Part shown: positions 38,081-46,684 of the stretch, in pieces
How positions within the stretch are numbered: the stretch's first letter is position 1
Layout: each line of letters opens with the position of its first letter
Assembly (NCBI RefSeq): GCF_003071365.1
Contig: NZ_CP028960.1
Span: 1,736,001 to 1,800,000, forward strand
DNA: 64,000 bases
Source of the DNA: Methyloceanibacter sp. wino2
GTDB taxonomy: Bacteria; Pseudomonadota; Alphaproteobacteria; Rhizobiales; Methyloligellaceae
Reading direction: 5' to 3'
The notes under the pieces: generated by a model
What the model saw: only the letters and a program-made list of their open reading frames with translations
Told to the model about the DNA's origin: nothing
The model's database searches: none
Made by a program: the position numbers and the translations under genes

Positions 38081-39061
38081 ATGAGCACAAAGACTGTTTT
38101 CGTGCACATCGGCGCCCACAAGACAGCGACCACCTACTTGCAAGCTCTAATGCTAAAGAACAAGCAAGTACTTAAGGAAATCAATATCGATTATTTGGGA
38201 CGCTGCACATCCAACTCGCATGCACCAGGAGAATCAATTCCGAAAGCTGTTCACCTTTATTTGGATAGCTTCATAAATAACAGCACTATTGAAAATATCA
38301 TTATTTCTGACGAAGACTTATGCCATAATAGAAATAATATATGTGTGGAATTTGTTAGACGTTATCGCCGCAAGGCTAGGATAAAGGTTATTTGTTACGT
38401 ACGAGAAATCGTTTCATATTATACTTCATTCTACACCTTCGCTTCTATGTATCTATCGGATTCATCTCTGGAACCAAAGTACAGTAGTTTTATTGAATAT
38501 TTAGATCGCCAGAAGGCATACGCCTCAACGCACCATCTTCTGCTAGAACTTATAGACATTATAGGAAGAAATAATGTTGTTGTGAGGCCATTTGAAAGAA
38601 GACTCTTTCATAATGGCAGCATAGAAAGTGATTTTTTTGGTATAATTGGTTGCAATAATTACCGATTCCAGGGAGTAAGCATACAAAATGCCTCTATCAG
38701 CTTGAAAATCGCTGAAAAGCTATATTATGCATTGAGTTTAACTCGCGATATTGCCGTGAGGCGAATAGTAAAAGACCGGATATTGCGCGATCACTCTGAC
38801 GCTCATGAAGACGCTTCAACCATTACTGTCGCAGAGTTGGATGAAATTTATGCAAGGTACCGATCGTATGAGGAAAAAAATATAGAACTTTTTTTCGGAA
38901 ATAATAAATATGTGTTCGATAAACAATATACGCACTGGCGTAGCAAAATAGAAGCTTCGAGTCTTGATAGATTTTTGGGACCTAGCGAAAAGAAGTATAT
39001 TTTTGAGCTTGTATATTCCGCACAAGAAGAAATAACTCGTCAGGCTCGCAATAAGTGCTGA
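38081..39061 (+). CDS. Sulfotransferase-like protein, AT-rich
   Basis: A 326-residue protein starting MSTKTVFVHIGAHKTATTYL; HIGAHKTATTYLQ is the H-x-G-x-H-K-T-x-T-T form of the phosphosulfate loop. IIISDEDLCHNRNNI and KVICYVREIVSYYTSFYTF follow the family layout, the latter being the 3'-phosphate region. The base composition is strikingly low in G+C (bases 38281-38340 contain 16 G/C of 60) and codon use differs from the 40-64 kb genes. It is one of three sulfotransferase-type genes in a row. ATG 38081 is chosen over an upstream frame extension lacking homology. Confidence 0.8.
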   Translation: MSTKTVFVHIGAHKTATTYLQALMLKNKQVLKEINIDYLGRCTSNSHAPGESIPKAVHLYLDSFINNSTIENIIISDEDLCHNRNNICVEFVRRYRRKARIKVICYVREIVSYYTSFYTFASMYLSDSSLEPKYSSFIEYLDRQKAYASTHHLLLELIDIIGRNNVVVRPFERRLFHNGSIESDFFGIIGCNNYRFQGVSIQNASISLKIAEKLYYALSLTRDIAVRRIVKDRILRDHSDAHEDASTITVAELDEIYARYRSYEEKNIELFFGNNKYVFDKQYTHWRSKIEASSLDRFLGPSEKKYIFELVYSAQEEITRQARNKC

Positions 39062-39262
39062 AGCATGCTCGCGCTAAGTGTTGGGGCTGACATCGCTCAT
39101 CTGCCATTTGATGTCCGCTGTTTGTTGGTTCTGGCGCCAACCGGACGAGTCCACGGCGAACGTCTGAAGATCGGTTTCAGGAGCCAAAGTCTTGACCCCG
39201 CCGAGCAGGCTCGCGGTTTAAATTGGAGCCCGCTGGAATGGCTGTTTGATGGGGGCTGGTAT

Positions 39263-40036
39263 CTAGTATCGTGCGTTCAATCGAGGAAATTCCGTAATGT
39301 TGTCTTTATCAACATGTAAGAAAGAGCATACCTTGGACGTGTCTGTCTCCTGACTTACATCAAGACAAAGAAAATCTGAGGGTCTATCGCGAAAATACCT
39401 AATTATTTCGTTATTTCTGGAAATAAAACTCGATATCATAAAGTCTCTATCATATAGGTCAGCCCAATTTTCGAATACATGACCATTGTTGACTTTTGTA
39501 ACATGGCGTCGATGTTGTTCAAATACGTAATTATTATGTAAATACTTTGCCCCATGCCAGTAGTCAGGTGACAGATCGTCAACATTGTCAAATCCAAATA
39601 CGTTTTTGTGAAATTCTAAGAGGCTCTCAAACCACGAGTCGGGATCGCGAATAGTCAGAATGAACTTGCTGTCGGGGAACATTGCATCCAGCGCTACGTA
39701 CGCGTTCTCTTGTGAAAACGGCAGGTCTTGAAAGGCGTCGTAGTGTTCGACCAAACCTCTCAGAACATCGTATTTGCCCGAGACCAGAACATGGCTTGCA
39801 AGCCTCTCTTGAAAAGCTTGGTCGGGCATTCGGAACCCGAGGCCCTTCAAAACTGCTTCCAGGCTTGTTGTGCCTGTCTTATTATAGCCAATACAAAAAA
39901 TCTTTCCGAAGCTCTGGCGATTGGCATTCTTCTCGCGAAGATAATTAAGTAAGGCTGTCTCATCGCGACCAATAAGACTAGATAAGTCTTTGTCTATGAG
40001 ACGTTGTTCTCGCCGCTCCCTAAACCTGCGCAACAT
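39263..40036 (-). CDS. Sulfotransferase family protein
   Basis: The protein has 257 residues. After a basic 40-residue leader comes KIFCIGYNKTGTTSLEAVLK, a clear phosphosulfate loop (GYNKTGTTS). SKFILTIRDPDSWFESLLEF matches the 3'-phosphate motif RDPDxWxxS typical of this sulfotransferase group. DLPFSQENAYVALDAMFPDS lies between them as usual. ATG at 40036 has GAGGT nine bases upstream; a TTG one codon earlier is less likely. AT-rich, like its neighbours. Confidence 0.87.
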   Translation of the reverse strand: MLRRFRERREQRLIDKDLSSLIGRDETALLNYLREKNANRQSFGKIFCIGYNKTGTTSLEAVLKGLGFRMPDQAFQERLASHVLVSGKYDVLRGLVEHYDAFQDLPFSQENAYVALDAMFPDSKFILTIRDPDSWFESLLEFHKNVFGFDNVDDLSPDYWHGAKYLHNNYVFEQHRRHVTKVNNGHVFENWADLYDRDFMISSFISRNNEIIRYFRDRPSDFLCLDVSQETDTSKVCSFLHVDKDNITEFPRLNARY

Positions 40037-40341
40037 CAACTCAATACCTCGTGGATGGATACTCCAACAGCAACATGCATCCGACCTAGCACGCTTGCAA
40101 GCGCGCTGCGTCCACCGGACTTTCGTTCGCGACTAACCTTTTTGCCCGTCGCGACCTTGACCGATGGTTTGAGTGGATGTGATGCATTTGGATGCGTCGA
40201 GCCGAAAAAGCCGTCAGTTCGTGCGAAGCTATAGGGATGAGGGCGTGAGTATAAGGAGATTTGTGCGCGAGCCCGGTTTTCAAATCTCGTGGCGACATTT
40301 GTCCGGGTCTACCCGGCGTTCAACGCGGCGGGAGAAGTTCG
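40037..40341. other. Intergenic region upstream of the aminosugar/ACP operon
   Basis: About 305 bases between the divergent sulfotransferase gene and the fusion gene. The composition shifts back from AT-rich to GC-rich here. No gene recognised; it should contain the promoter of the 40.3-45.1 kb operon. Confidence 0.45.
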
Positions 40342-42348
40342 ATGAAGTTTGGAGACTCGACGAAGGCGAAGAGGAAGAGTAGGAGGTCACAACCGTCTCA
40401 TAGTGTAGCCACCACCATGCGCGACCTCGCCAGCTTCGATGACTTCCTTTCTGCATTCGTGTCACAGCCAAGCTTCAGCTACACGACAATCAAAGATGGT
40501 TCTTGGGAACTTCTCGGCGACGCTGATGCCAGGCGACCCGAACGTGTTGCGCGAGACAATTGGTCTGAAGCGGATCGGATTGCGGGGCGGACAGCACTTC
40601 TCGAGCCCGGCTTCGTTCCACAGCTAATCCAACTCTTGGAAGCGGCAGCCATCGAGGACGACCCTGCTTTTCACATCGGTTTGGAGCTTTCAGCTTGGCC
40701 CTATGACGAGCAAATCCTCAGCGCTCCGTTTTCCCCTCAGCGTTCACAGTCTATCCTTGGCCCCTATTCGAAGATGTTATCTCGATTGTCTGATGGGCTG
40801 CTTCTTGAGAAGGCCGTGATGGACGGACGGATCGGCGAGTTTTTTGCGCAGCTGGAGAAGAGGCGGGTCCTCATCGTCGGCCCCGACAACATCGAGGCAC
40901 TCCGGCAAATCCCGGCACTTAGAAGCGCCGATTTCATCCCCATACATGCTGAGCAGGCGCGCTCCAAGAGGGACGAGACCGAAGACGAGATCGCAGCTTG
41001 GCTCGACAGCGACACGGCCTTCGGTGCGGTCGTCCTTATGCAAGCAGGCGCCTTGGCGCCGTACTTCATCTTGCGTCTGCGGTCCCGTTATCCCGAGACA
41101 CGGTGGGTGGATGGCGGATTGGCGTTTTCAATCGCTACGCCAAGAGATCTATTTTCGCGGCCGTGGGGCCAAGTGTACCGGCGTCAAATCGCACGGTGCC
41201 ACAATCGACTAATACCGGGCGCTGAGGTACCCGAGACGGCGCGCCTCGACTACGTCGAACGTATCTTTGCCGAAGTCTCCGCCGACTACGCAAAGCTCGA
41301 GCCCGTGGAGAAGGACGGCAAGGTTTCGTTCGTTGAACGAAAGTCGCTGGACTTCTCGCGTCAGGCGGAGTTCCTCGAAAGCTCTCGCCGCTACAATCGC
41401 TGGGCGAACCGGGGACCGCTCTGGCACACGCTCGGGCGTGCTTACGAAACGCATTTTAGAAACCTATCGGGGAAACGTGTCGTCCCTTGCGCCAACGGAG
41501 GCATGGCTCTTACAGCGCTTGCCAACCTTCACGCACGGAAAGCGGGCAACCCGCTGCGATGGTGTGTAAGCGCCTTTGGGTTCGCAAATACGGGCCGTGG
41601 TGCACTTTTGGACGCCATCAAGATTGACTGCGACGGGCGGGGAGTTCTTTCGCTCCAAGCATTGCAATCGCTTGATCCGGGAACCTTCGACGGTGTGATC
41701 CTCACGAATCCCTTTGGCATGCTGGAGGACTTCAGCCCCTTCACGAGCTGGCAAAAGGAGACAGGCAAGGCCCTACTTGTCGACAATGCCGCGGGGATCA
41801 ATCCCAACATTCCCGATATCGCCTACCAATCCTTTAGTTTGCATCACACAAAGCCCTATGGATTCGGTGAAGGGGGATTAGCTGTCGTCCCAGAAGACGA
41901 GGCGGAAGATTTGCTTCAGCTGCTTGAATATTCGCCAATGCAACAGGGAGCCGAACCGTTCTGGGTGAACAATGGCAAGCTGTCGGAGAACGCTTGCGCG
42001 GCGCACCTCGTCCGTCTGGAATCACACCCCGAATGGGCGCCGCTGTATCACATGCAAAGCACACGGATCGGCTTCATCGCCGAGGACGTTGGTCTCGAGC
42101 CGCTTCTATCGAGTCACCTCCCGGTGATGAGCCGGCCGTTCCTCGCACCACATCCTGTCCCGATCGAAGCGCTTGCGAACGACCGATTCGTGCTCGGCAA
42201 ATATTACAAGCCCCTAACCCAACTTCCTCAGGTGGGCTCCATCTTCGATCGGCTAATCAATATTCCAAGTCACCCTGACATGCGTAATGTCGATCGCATG
42301 GAGATCGAGGCCGTTCTGGGGTCGGTGCTCTCCAGGTCGAAAGTCTAG
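40342..42348 (+). CDS. Fusion of a GT-D-like domain and a DegT/AHBA-type PLP aminotransferase domain
   Basis: The protein has 668 residues from ATG 40342, which has GGAGA six bases ahead; ATG 40417 lacks a ribosome site. Residues about 170-270 resemble the GT-D glycosyltransferase fold: RRVLIVGPDNIEALRQIP, AVVLMQAGALAPYFILRL and RWVDGGLAF. The C-terminal domain (about 360-640) is a fold type I PLP enzyme of the DegT/DnrJ/EryC1 kind: CANGGMALTALANLHA, VILTNPFGMLEDFSPF, LVDNAAGINPN and SFSLHHTKPYGFGEGGLAVV, with the PLP lysine at residue 504. I infer a protein that aminates a keto-sugar and may also transfer a sugar. First gene of an operon with an acyltransferase, ketosynthase and ACP. Confidence 0.75.
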   Translation: MKFGDSTKAKRKSRRSQPSHSVATTMRDLASFDDFLSAFVSQPSFSYTTIKDGSWELLGDADARRPERVARDNWSEADRIAGRTALLEPGFVPQLIQLLEAAAIEDDPAFHIGLELSAWPYDEQILSAPFSPQRSQSILGPYSKMLSRLSDGLLLEKAVMDGRIGEFFAQLEKRRVLIVGPDNIEALRQIPALRSADFIPIHAEQARSKRDETEDEIAAWLDSDTAFGAVVLMQAGALAPYFILRLRSRYPETRWVDGGLAFSIATPRDLFSRPWGQVYRRQIARCHNRLIPGAEVPETARLDYVERIFAEVSADYAKLEPVEKDGKVSFVERKSLDFSRQAEFLESSRRYNRWANRGPLWHTLGRAYETHFRNLSGKRVVPCANGGMALTALANLHARKAGNPLRWCVSAFGFANTGRGALLDAIKIDCDGRGVLSLQALQSLDPGTFDGVILTNPFGMLEDFSPFTSWQKETGKALLVDNAAGINPNIPDIAYQSFSLHHTKPYGFGEGGLAVVPEDEAEDLLQLLEYSPMQQGAEPFWVNNGKLSENACAAHLVRLESHPEWAPLYHMQSTRIGFIAEDVGLEPLLSSHLPVMSRPFLAPHPVPIEALANDRFVLGKYYKPLTQLPQVGSIFDRLINIPSHPDMRNVDRMEIEAVLGSVLSRSKV

Positions 42349-42473
42349 CCAACGCGAGCGAGTGGAGCGATCTTCTGCCTGCGCTTCTGAAAAACCCGGT
42401 TCCGATTTCAGAGATCGCTTCGCTGCTTAAACCAGCGTTCGACATCAGAGTTGACGGCACAACCGAGGCATGT

Positions 42474-43307
42474 GTGGCGGCTCTGACGACATTTGGAGCT
42501 CCAGTCGACAACGGCCTAGCCTATTGTTCGCTAGCGTCGCCGCGCGTCCACGCCGCCGCGATTGCGAGGCCGTGTACCGTCCTCTGCACGCCGGATAATG
42601 CTGGAGCGATCCCGTCATCGACACGTCTGATCACGGCGGACCCGCGCGCCGCATTCATCCGCCTTTCGGAGGAGTTCGCGGCGAGCGACGCGGTGGACTA
42701 CGAAAGTATGATGATGCAGGTGGCCCCAGCCGTGGGCGGGACGGCGGAGGTGCACGAAACTGCGCTCGTAGAAGAAAACGTGCGCCTGGGCGACGGTGTA
42801 AAGGTCGGCGCCGGCGCTATCATACGTCGTGGTACCGTGATCGGCCCGCGCACCGAGGTACGCTCCGGCGCGGTCATCGGCGAGGCTGGAATCGCGGTGC
42901 ACCTTCAGCTATCGGGGGATGTATTGTCCCAGCCGCATCTTGGCCTGACGGTGATTGGCGAAGACTGCCAGATTGGTGCCAACGCTGTCGTAATGCGTGC
43001 GATGCTGGATGAGACGCGGATCGGATCCGGCACTATAGTCGGTAACCTCTGCAACATCGGTCACGGCGCTGCGATTGCCGAAAAAGTATGGATGTCGGTT
43101 GGTTGCCTGATTGGGGGACATGCAGTCTTGGATGACGGCGTTACCCTTGGTATGGGCGTGCAGGTCCGCGACAACGTCACACTGGGGTCGGGCACGCAGG
43201 TGGGTATGGGAAGCGTCGTACTGCGCAGTGCGCCTCCCGCCTCCAATCTTTTTGGGTCTCCAGCCAAACCAATCCGCGGCCGTCTCACGGCAGGACCTGA
43301 GCGATGA
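42474..43307 (+). CDS. LpxD-like hexapeptide-repeat N-acyltransferase
   Basis: 277 residues from GTG 42474. Residues 1-75 resemble the LpxD N-terminal domain (LITADPRAAFIRLSEEF), then left-handed beta-helix hexapeptides from VAPAVGGTAEVHETALVEEN to SAPPASNLFGSPAKPIRG. VGNLCNIGHGAAI holds His197, equivalent to the LpxD catalytic His in V-x-NL-x-x-I-x-H. LpxD moves a 3-hydroxyacyl chain from ACP to a sugar amine. The frame stays open and protein-like back to about 42340, overlapping the previous stop, but has no ATG, GTG or TTG, so the true start is unclear. The stop overlaps the next gene as ATGA. Confidence 0.83.
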   Translation: MAALTTFGAPVDNGLAYCSLASPRVHAAAIARPCTVLCTPDNAGAIPSSTRLITADPRAAFIRLSEEFAASDAVDYESMMMQVAPAVGGTAEVHETALVEENVRLGDGVKVGAGAIIRRGTVIGPRTEVRSGAVIGEAGIAVHLQLSGDVLSQPHLGLTVIGEDCQIGANAVVMRAMLDETRIGSGTIVGNLCNIGHGAAIAEKVWMSVGCLIGGHAVLDDGVTLGMGVQVRDNVTLGSGTQVGMGSVVLRSAPPASNLFGSPAKPIRGRLTAGPER

Positions 43308-43921
43308 CCGACTTGCCCCTTGCACCGCCTGCGGTCCCGCTGCCGACAGGCTTTAAGGGAACCCGCAACTATCTACAGAGCGCAGATCTGTGGAACGCCT
43401 GTGTGGAAGCGCTCTTTGGCGACGCCGACAAAGCGGACTGGTCGATGCGCATGAATTTTCGTGCCTTGACCGACCAGGCGCCGCTTCTTGTCCCGTTGGA
43501 CGAGGCACGTGATCGCCCCGGGCGTTTTGCCGAGGTCATCGCAAGCCGCGACGACAGGAGGTTGTCCTATGTCCTTGTCGAGAGCGGCCAGCCGGCGGTA
43601 GGGCGATACGAGGACAAGGAGAGCAGCCTAAATTCAGCAGTGCAAATCGATGGGGACGTCGCCCGGTTCGACGGCCCACTCGCCGCGACGCCCATCGAGC
43701 TGATTGTCGCCATGACCAAGAAGCTTCACCTCACAAGCGTCGATAAGGATGTTCGCTGGCTGGCAACTCGGCTTGCGCTCCCCGCGGCGATCGGCGACGT
43801 CGGCAAAGCGACATATGAGGTGCAGCTAGGGCCGCTCGTCGGTAAGCGCGCGTCACGGTCTACGGTCGCCGTAGACGGCCAAGTGGTTGGGGAAATCGCC
43901 TTCAATGCCATCGAGGCCTGA
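43304..43921 (+). CDS. Hypothetical protein of the acyl-aminosugar operon
   Basis: 205 residues, not recognised. It is soluble, with no signal peptide or membrane segment, and starts with a Pro-rich stretch (LPLAPPAVPLPTGFKGTRNY). Features include SADLWNACVEALFGDADKAD, WSMRMNFRALTDQAPLLVPL, TPIELIVAMTKKLHLTSVDK and a beta-rich end. The C-terminal half could be a hotdog-like or beta-roll fold, but I see no catalytic signature. It is locked in the operon: ATGA overlap with the LpxD-like gene and a one-base gap to the ketosynthase gene. A role in handling the ACP-bound acyl group is a guess from context. Confidence 0.7.
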   Translation: MTDLPLAPPAVPLPTGFKGTRNYLQSADLWNACVEALFGDADKADWSMRMNFRALTDQAPLLVPLDEARDRPGRFAEVIASRDDRRLSYVLVESGQPAVGRYEDKESSLNSAVQIDGDVARFDGPLAATPIELIVAMTKKLHLTSVDKDVRWLATRLALPAAIGDVGKATYEVQLGPLVGKRASRSTVAVDGQVVGEIAFNAIEA

Positions 43922-43922
43922 A

Positions 43923-44873
43923 ATGTCCGGTTCCTTCTTGCGTGCCGTTGCTAGTTACGTTCCTCAGACCCGGATCGACAACTTGGAACGGGCCGCTCGG
44001 ATGAAAACTGGCGAAGAATTCGTCCGAAACAAGATCGGTGCGGTGAGCCTGCCTATCAGAGCCGAAGGCGAGGAGACGTCCGATCTCGCCGTCGCAGCGG
44101 TGCGAAAGCTTTTCGAAAAGGGGCTCGATCCGAGCGCGATCGACTTGCTGATCCTCTGCACCCAGAATCCGGACGGACATGGTCTGCCGCACACCTCCGC
44201 CATCGTGCACGGGAAACTCGGTCTGCCCGAGACATGCGCGGCTTTCGATATCTCCCTTGGGTGCTCGGGCTATGTCTACGGCCTCACCGTCGTCGACGCG
44301 ATGCTGCGGGCCGGACACGCGCGTAATGCCGTGCTCGTCACGGCGGATCCATACTCCAAGATCGTCGATCCAGACGACAGGGACACGGCGTTGCTCTTTG
44401 GCGATGCCGCGACGGCAAGCTGGATCGTTCCCGCCGAAGCGGGAGGCGGTCTTGATCTCCAGATCGGTGGCGCGCGACTATCGACAATGGGAAAAGATGG
44501 GGGCGCTCTCGCGGTCAAGCCCAGCGGGAAGCTTGAAATGCAGGGACGCGCGGTGTTCAACTTCGCCGCTCAGACGGGAACGGCTCAAATCCGAGACCTG
44601 CTCGATGAAACAGGGCTTGAACTTGAAGACATAGATCTCTTCCTCCTGCACCAGGGCAGCCGATACATCGTCGAGACGATTGCGCGCAGACTCGGGGTTC
44701 CCGCTGGGAAAGTCCCGCTCGGGATCACCGAGAACGGCAATACGGTGTCGTCGTCGATTCCCCTAATGCTCGAGGCTGGTGCGAATCAATCGGCCCGAAG
44801 GATCTTGCTCTGCGGATTTGGCGTCGGGCTTTCATGCGCATCGATGGTATTGACGAAGGATCACAATGACTGA
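43923..44873 (+). CDS. FabH-like beta-ketoacyl-ACP synthase III
   Basis: A 316-residue thiolase-fold ketosynthase. The catalytic triad of KAS III is visible: Cys114 in FDISLGCSGYVYG, His243 in DLFLLHQGSRY and Asn273 in ITENGNTVSSSIPLML. DLLILCTQNPDGHGLPHTSA and ALLFGDAATASWIV are family-typical. KAS III enzymes start acyl chains by condensing an acyl-CoA with malonyl-ACP. Being next to a dedicated ACP, away from housekeeping fab genes, it probably makes a special short acyl chain. The ATG follows the upstream stop by one base and the stop overlaps the ACP gene by 8 bases. Confidence 0.93.
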   Translation: MSGSFLRAVASYVPQTRIDNLERAARMKTGEEFVRNKIGAVSLPIRAEGEETSDLAVAAVRKLFEKGLDPSAIDLLILCTQNPDGHGLPHTSAIVHGKLGLPETCAAFDISLGCSGYVYGLTVVDAMLRAGHARNAVLVTADPYSKIVDPDDRDTALLFGDAATASWIVPAEAGGGLDLQIGGARLSTMGKDGGALAVKPSGKLEMQGRAVFNFAAQTGTAQIRDLLDETGLELEDIDLFLLHQGSRYIVETIARRLGVPAGKVPLGITENGNTVSSSIPLMLEAGANQSARRILLCGFGVGLSCASMVLTKDHND

Positions 44874-45105
44874 CGATCACATTTATCAGGGCCTTACGGA
44901 GATCCTCGGCGAGATCGCTCCCACCGTGGAGGTTTCCAACGAAAAGCTCGATGCGCCACTCGCCGATCTCGGGCTGGACAGCCTCGATGTTTCCGGCCTC
45001 CTGCTCGGCATCGAAGATAAGTTCGATCTCAAGATCTCCGATGAGGAGGCCGAGACTCTGAACTCTCTGCGGGACTATCACGCATTCATTGTGGCGAATG
45101 CCTAA
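44866..45105 (+). CDS. Acyl carrier protein
   Basis: A 79-residue acidic ACP. The phosphopantetheine site is Ser39 in ADLGLDSLDVSGLL (consensus D-S-L), followed by the helix LLGIEDKFDLKISDEEAETL, which matches the helix III recognition region. It overlaps the end of the FabH-like gene by 8 bases (ATGACTGA), implying coupled translation and stoichiometric production. It differs clearly from a housekeeping AcpP (the typical site is GADSLDTVELV), so it is a dedicated carrier for this operon. It is the last gene; a 247-base gap follows. Confidence 0.94.
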   Translation: MTDDHIYQGLTEILGEIAPTVEVSNEKLDAPLADLGLDSLDVSGLLLGIEDKFDLKISDEEAETLNSLRDYHAFIVANA

Positions 45106-45352
45106 CCTTGGCGGCTGCGTCGCCTGGGCATCATAGGACGTACCGCCTGCCGAATTGTATCATGGGGGTGGAGGTACGGATCTGGAGACCCCGACTTTCG
45201 ATGCTATCGGCATGGGGCTCAGCGCCGGGCGGACTCCTCAGACTTCATAGCAATGCTGGCGCCAATCCAATACGACGCCATCTCCGGCGCTAGGACGTGA
45301 CCGTCTTCTGATATGCTCCAAGATATCTTGTTTTAGTACGAGGTTCACTGAG

Positions 45353-46573
45353 GTGTTGAGATCGCACTACGACTTTGCGATTGTGGGGGCAGGTCCGGCA
45401 GGATCGACGTGCGCCAATGCGCTGCTGCTAGAGGGGGCGTCCAGCGTCATCCTGATCGATCGGGCGCGATTTCCGCGGGACAAGATTTGCGGCGACGGGA
45501 TCGGCCCCGGGGTCATTACCGTTCTCGAGGCGCTGGACCTCGAACACATCCTCGACGGATACCGCCGCGTCACCCAGATGGTGATGACGAGCCCGCTCGG
45601 CGGGCGCATGGCGCTCAACGACAGCGAGATCACGGGGCAGTCGCCGCTCGGCTATGTAATCCGGCGTACGGAGTTTGATCATGCGCTCATGACCGCCGCG
45701 GTCGAGCACGGCTGTGCCGACAGGACCGGATGGAGCCTCGAGGGCGCCGAGTACGCGGACGGCCGCTGGCGGCTCGACCTCGCTGAGAGCGAGACGGGGG
45801 AGCTATGCTCGCTGACGGCGGACGTTCTGATCGGCGCCGACGGGGCGACGTCGCGGGTGCGGCGTCTCTTGGGCCAGCCCTTCAATCACGACAAGCATGT
45901 CTCGGTCTCGATGCGTATCCTCGCGCAAGCAGAGGAGCCGTATTCCGCGAGGCAGGAACTCAACGTGGAGAAGGAGTTGCCCATCCCAGGCTACGCCTGG
46001 AACTTCGCGACGGGCTCTGGCACGGTGAATGTCGGCTTTGTTTGCGACACGCCGACCTACAAGGCCGATGGGCGGCACCTGCGGGAGATCCTCGAAACCT
46101 ACAAGGGCCTGCTGCCGGACACCCTCGCCTACGACGAGGCCACGCGGCACTCGCAAATCCTGCCGCTCGCCTCGCAGATGCCTCCGCTCGCCTACCCCAA
46201 GGTTCAGGCGGCGCTCATCGGCGACGCCGCCTCGATGATCAACCCGCTGACGGGCGAGGGCATCTTCTACGGCATGGAGGCAGGGCTCTTGCTGGGACGC
46301 GGGCTCGCGCGCGCAGCGAAGACCGAGCAAGTTAGGGCCCGAGCATTGCTGCAGTACGAGCGCGTCTTTCGGCGCACATTCACCGGACACTTCCGCGGCA
46401 ACTACTACCTCCGGAAGCTCCTCGAGCGGCCGGTGTTATTCGACCGCATGCTTCGAGCGGGGGCGAGAGACCCCAACCTCTGCTGCGATTGCATCGAGTA
46501 CATGATGGGCAACGAGAGCGGCGTCGGCAGAACGCCGCTCTACCGGCTCGCGCTCCGGACGATGTTTGCCTGA
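45353..46573 (+). CDS. Geranylgeranyl reductase family FAD-dependent oxidoreductase
   Basis: A 406-residue flavoprotein. It has an N-terminal dinucleotide fold FAIVGAGPAGSTCANALL, then RFPRDKICGDGIGPGVITVL, an internal VLIGADGATSRVRRLLG and a C-terminal FAD motif ALIGDAASMINPLTGEGIFYGMEAG. The C-G-D-G/A-x-x and N-P-x-T-G-E-G-I motifs are those of the geranylgeranyl reductase (ChlP/DGGGPL reductase) family, which saturates polyprenyl chains. Substrate in this bacterium is unknown. GTG 45353 has GAGGT eight bases upstream. The next gene is a CarS-like protein, 111 bases on, which makes a lipid substrate attractive. Confidence 0.86.
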   Translation: MLRSHYDFAIVGAGPAGSTCANALLLEGASSVILIDRARFPRDKICGDGIGPGVITVLEALDLEHILDGYRRVTQMVMTSPLGGRMALNDSEITGQSPLGYVIRRTEFDHALMTAAVEHGCADRTGWSLEGAEYADGRWRLDLAESETGELCSLTADVLIGADGATSRVRRLLGQPFNHDKHVSVSMRILAQAEEPYSARQELNVEKELPIPGYAWNFATGSGTVNVGFVCDTPTYKADGRHLREILETYKGLLPDTLAYDEATRHSQILPLASQMPPLAYPKVQAALIGDAASMINPLTGEGIFYGMEAGLLLGRGLARAAKTEQVRARALLQYERVFRRTFTGHFRGNYYLRKLLERPVLFDRMLRAGARDPNLCCDCIEYMMGNESGVGRTPLYRLALRTMFA

Positions 46574-46684
46574 CGAGGTACCGCAGTTTTCGCATACGAT
46601 GGGCTGCTGCGACCCGCTGCTTCAAGAATATCTGGTAGCCTCACGAGTTGGTTCCGATCATCAACAGAGCGCGTCGTCCGTGAC

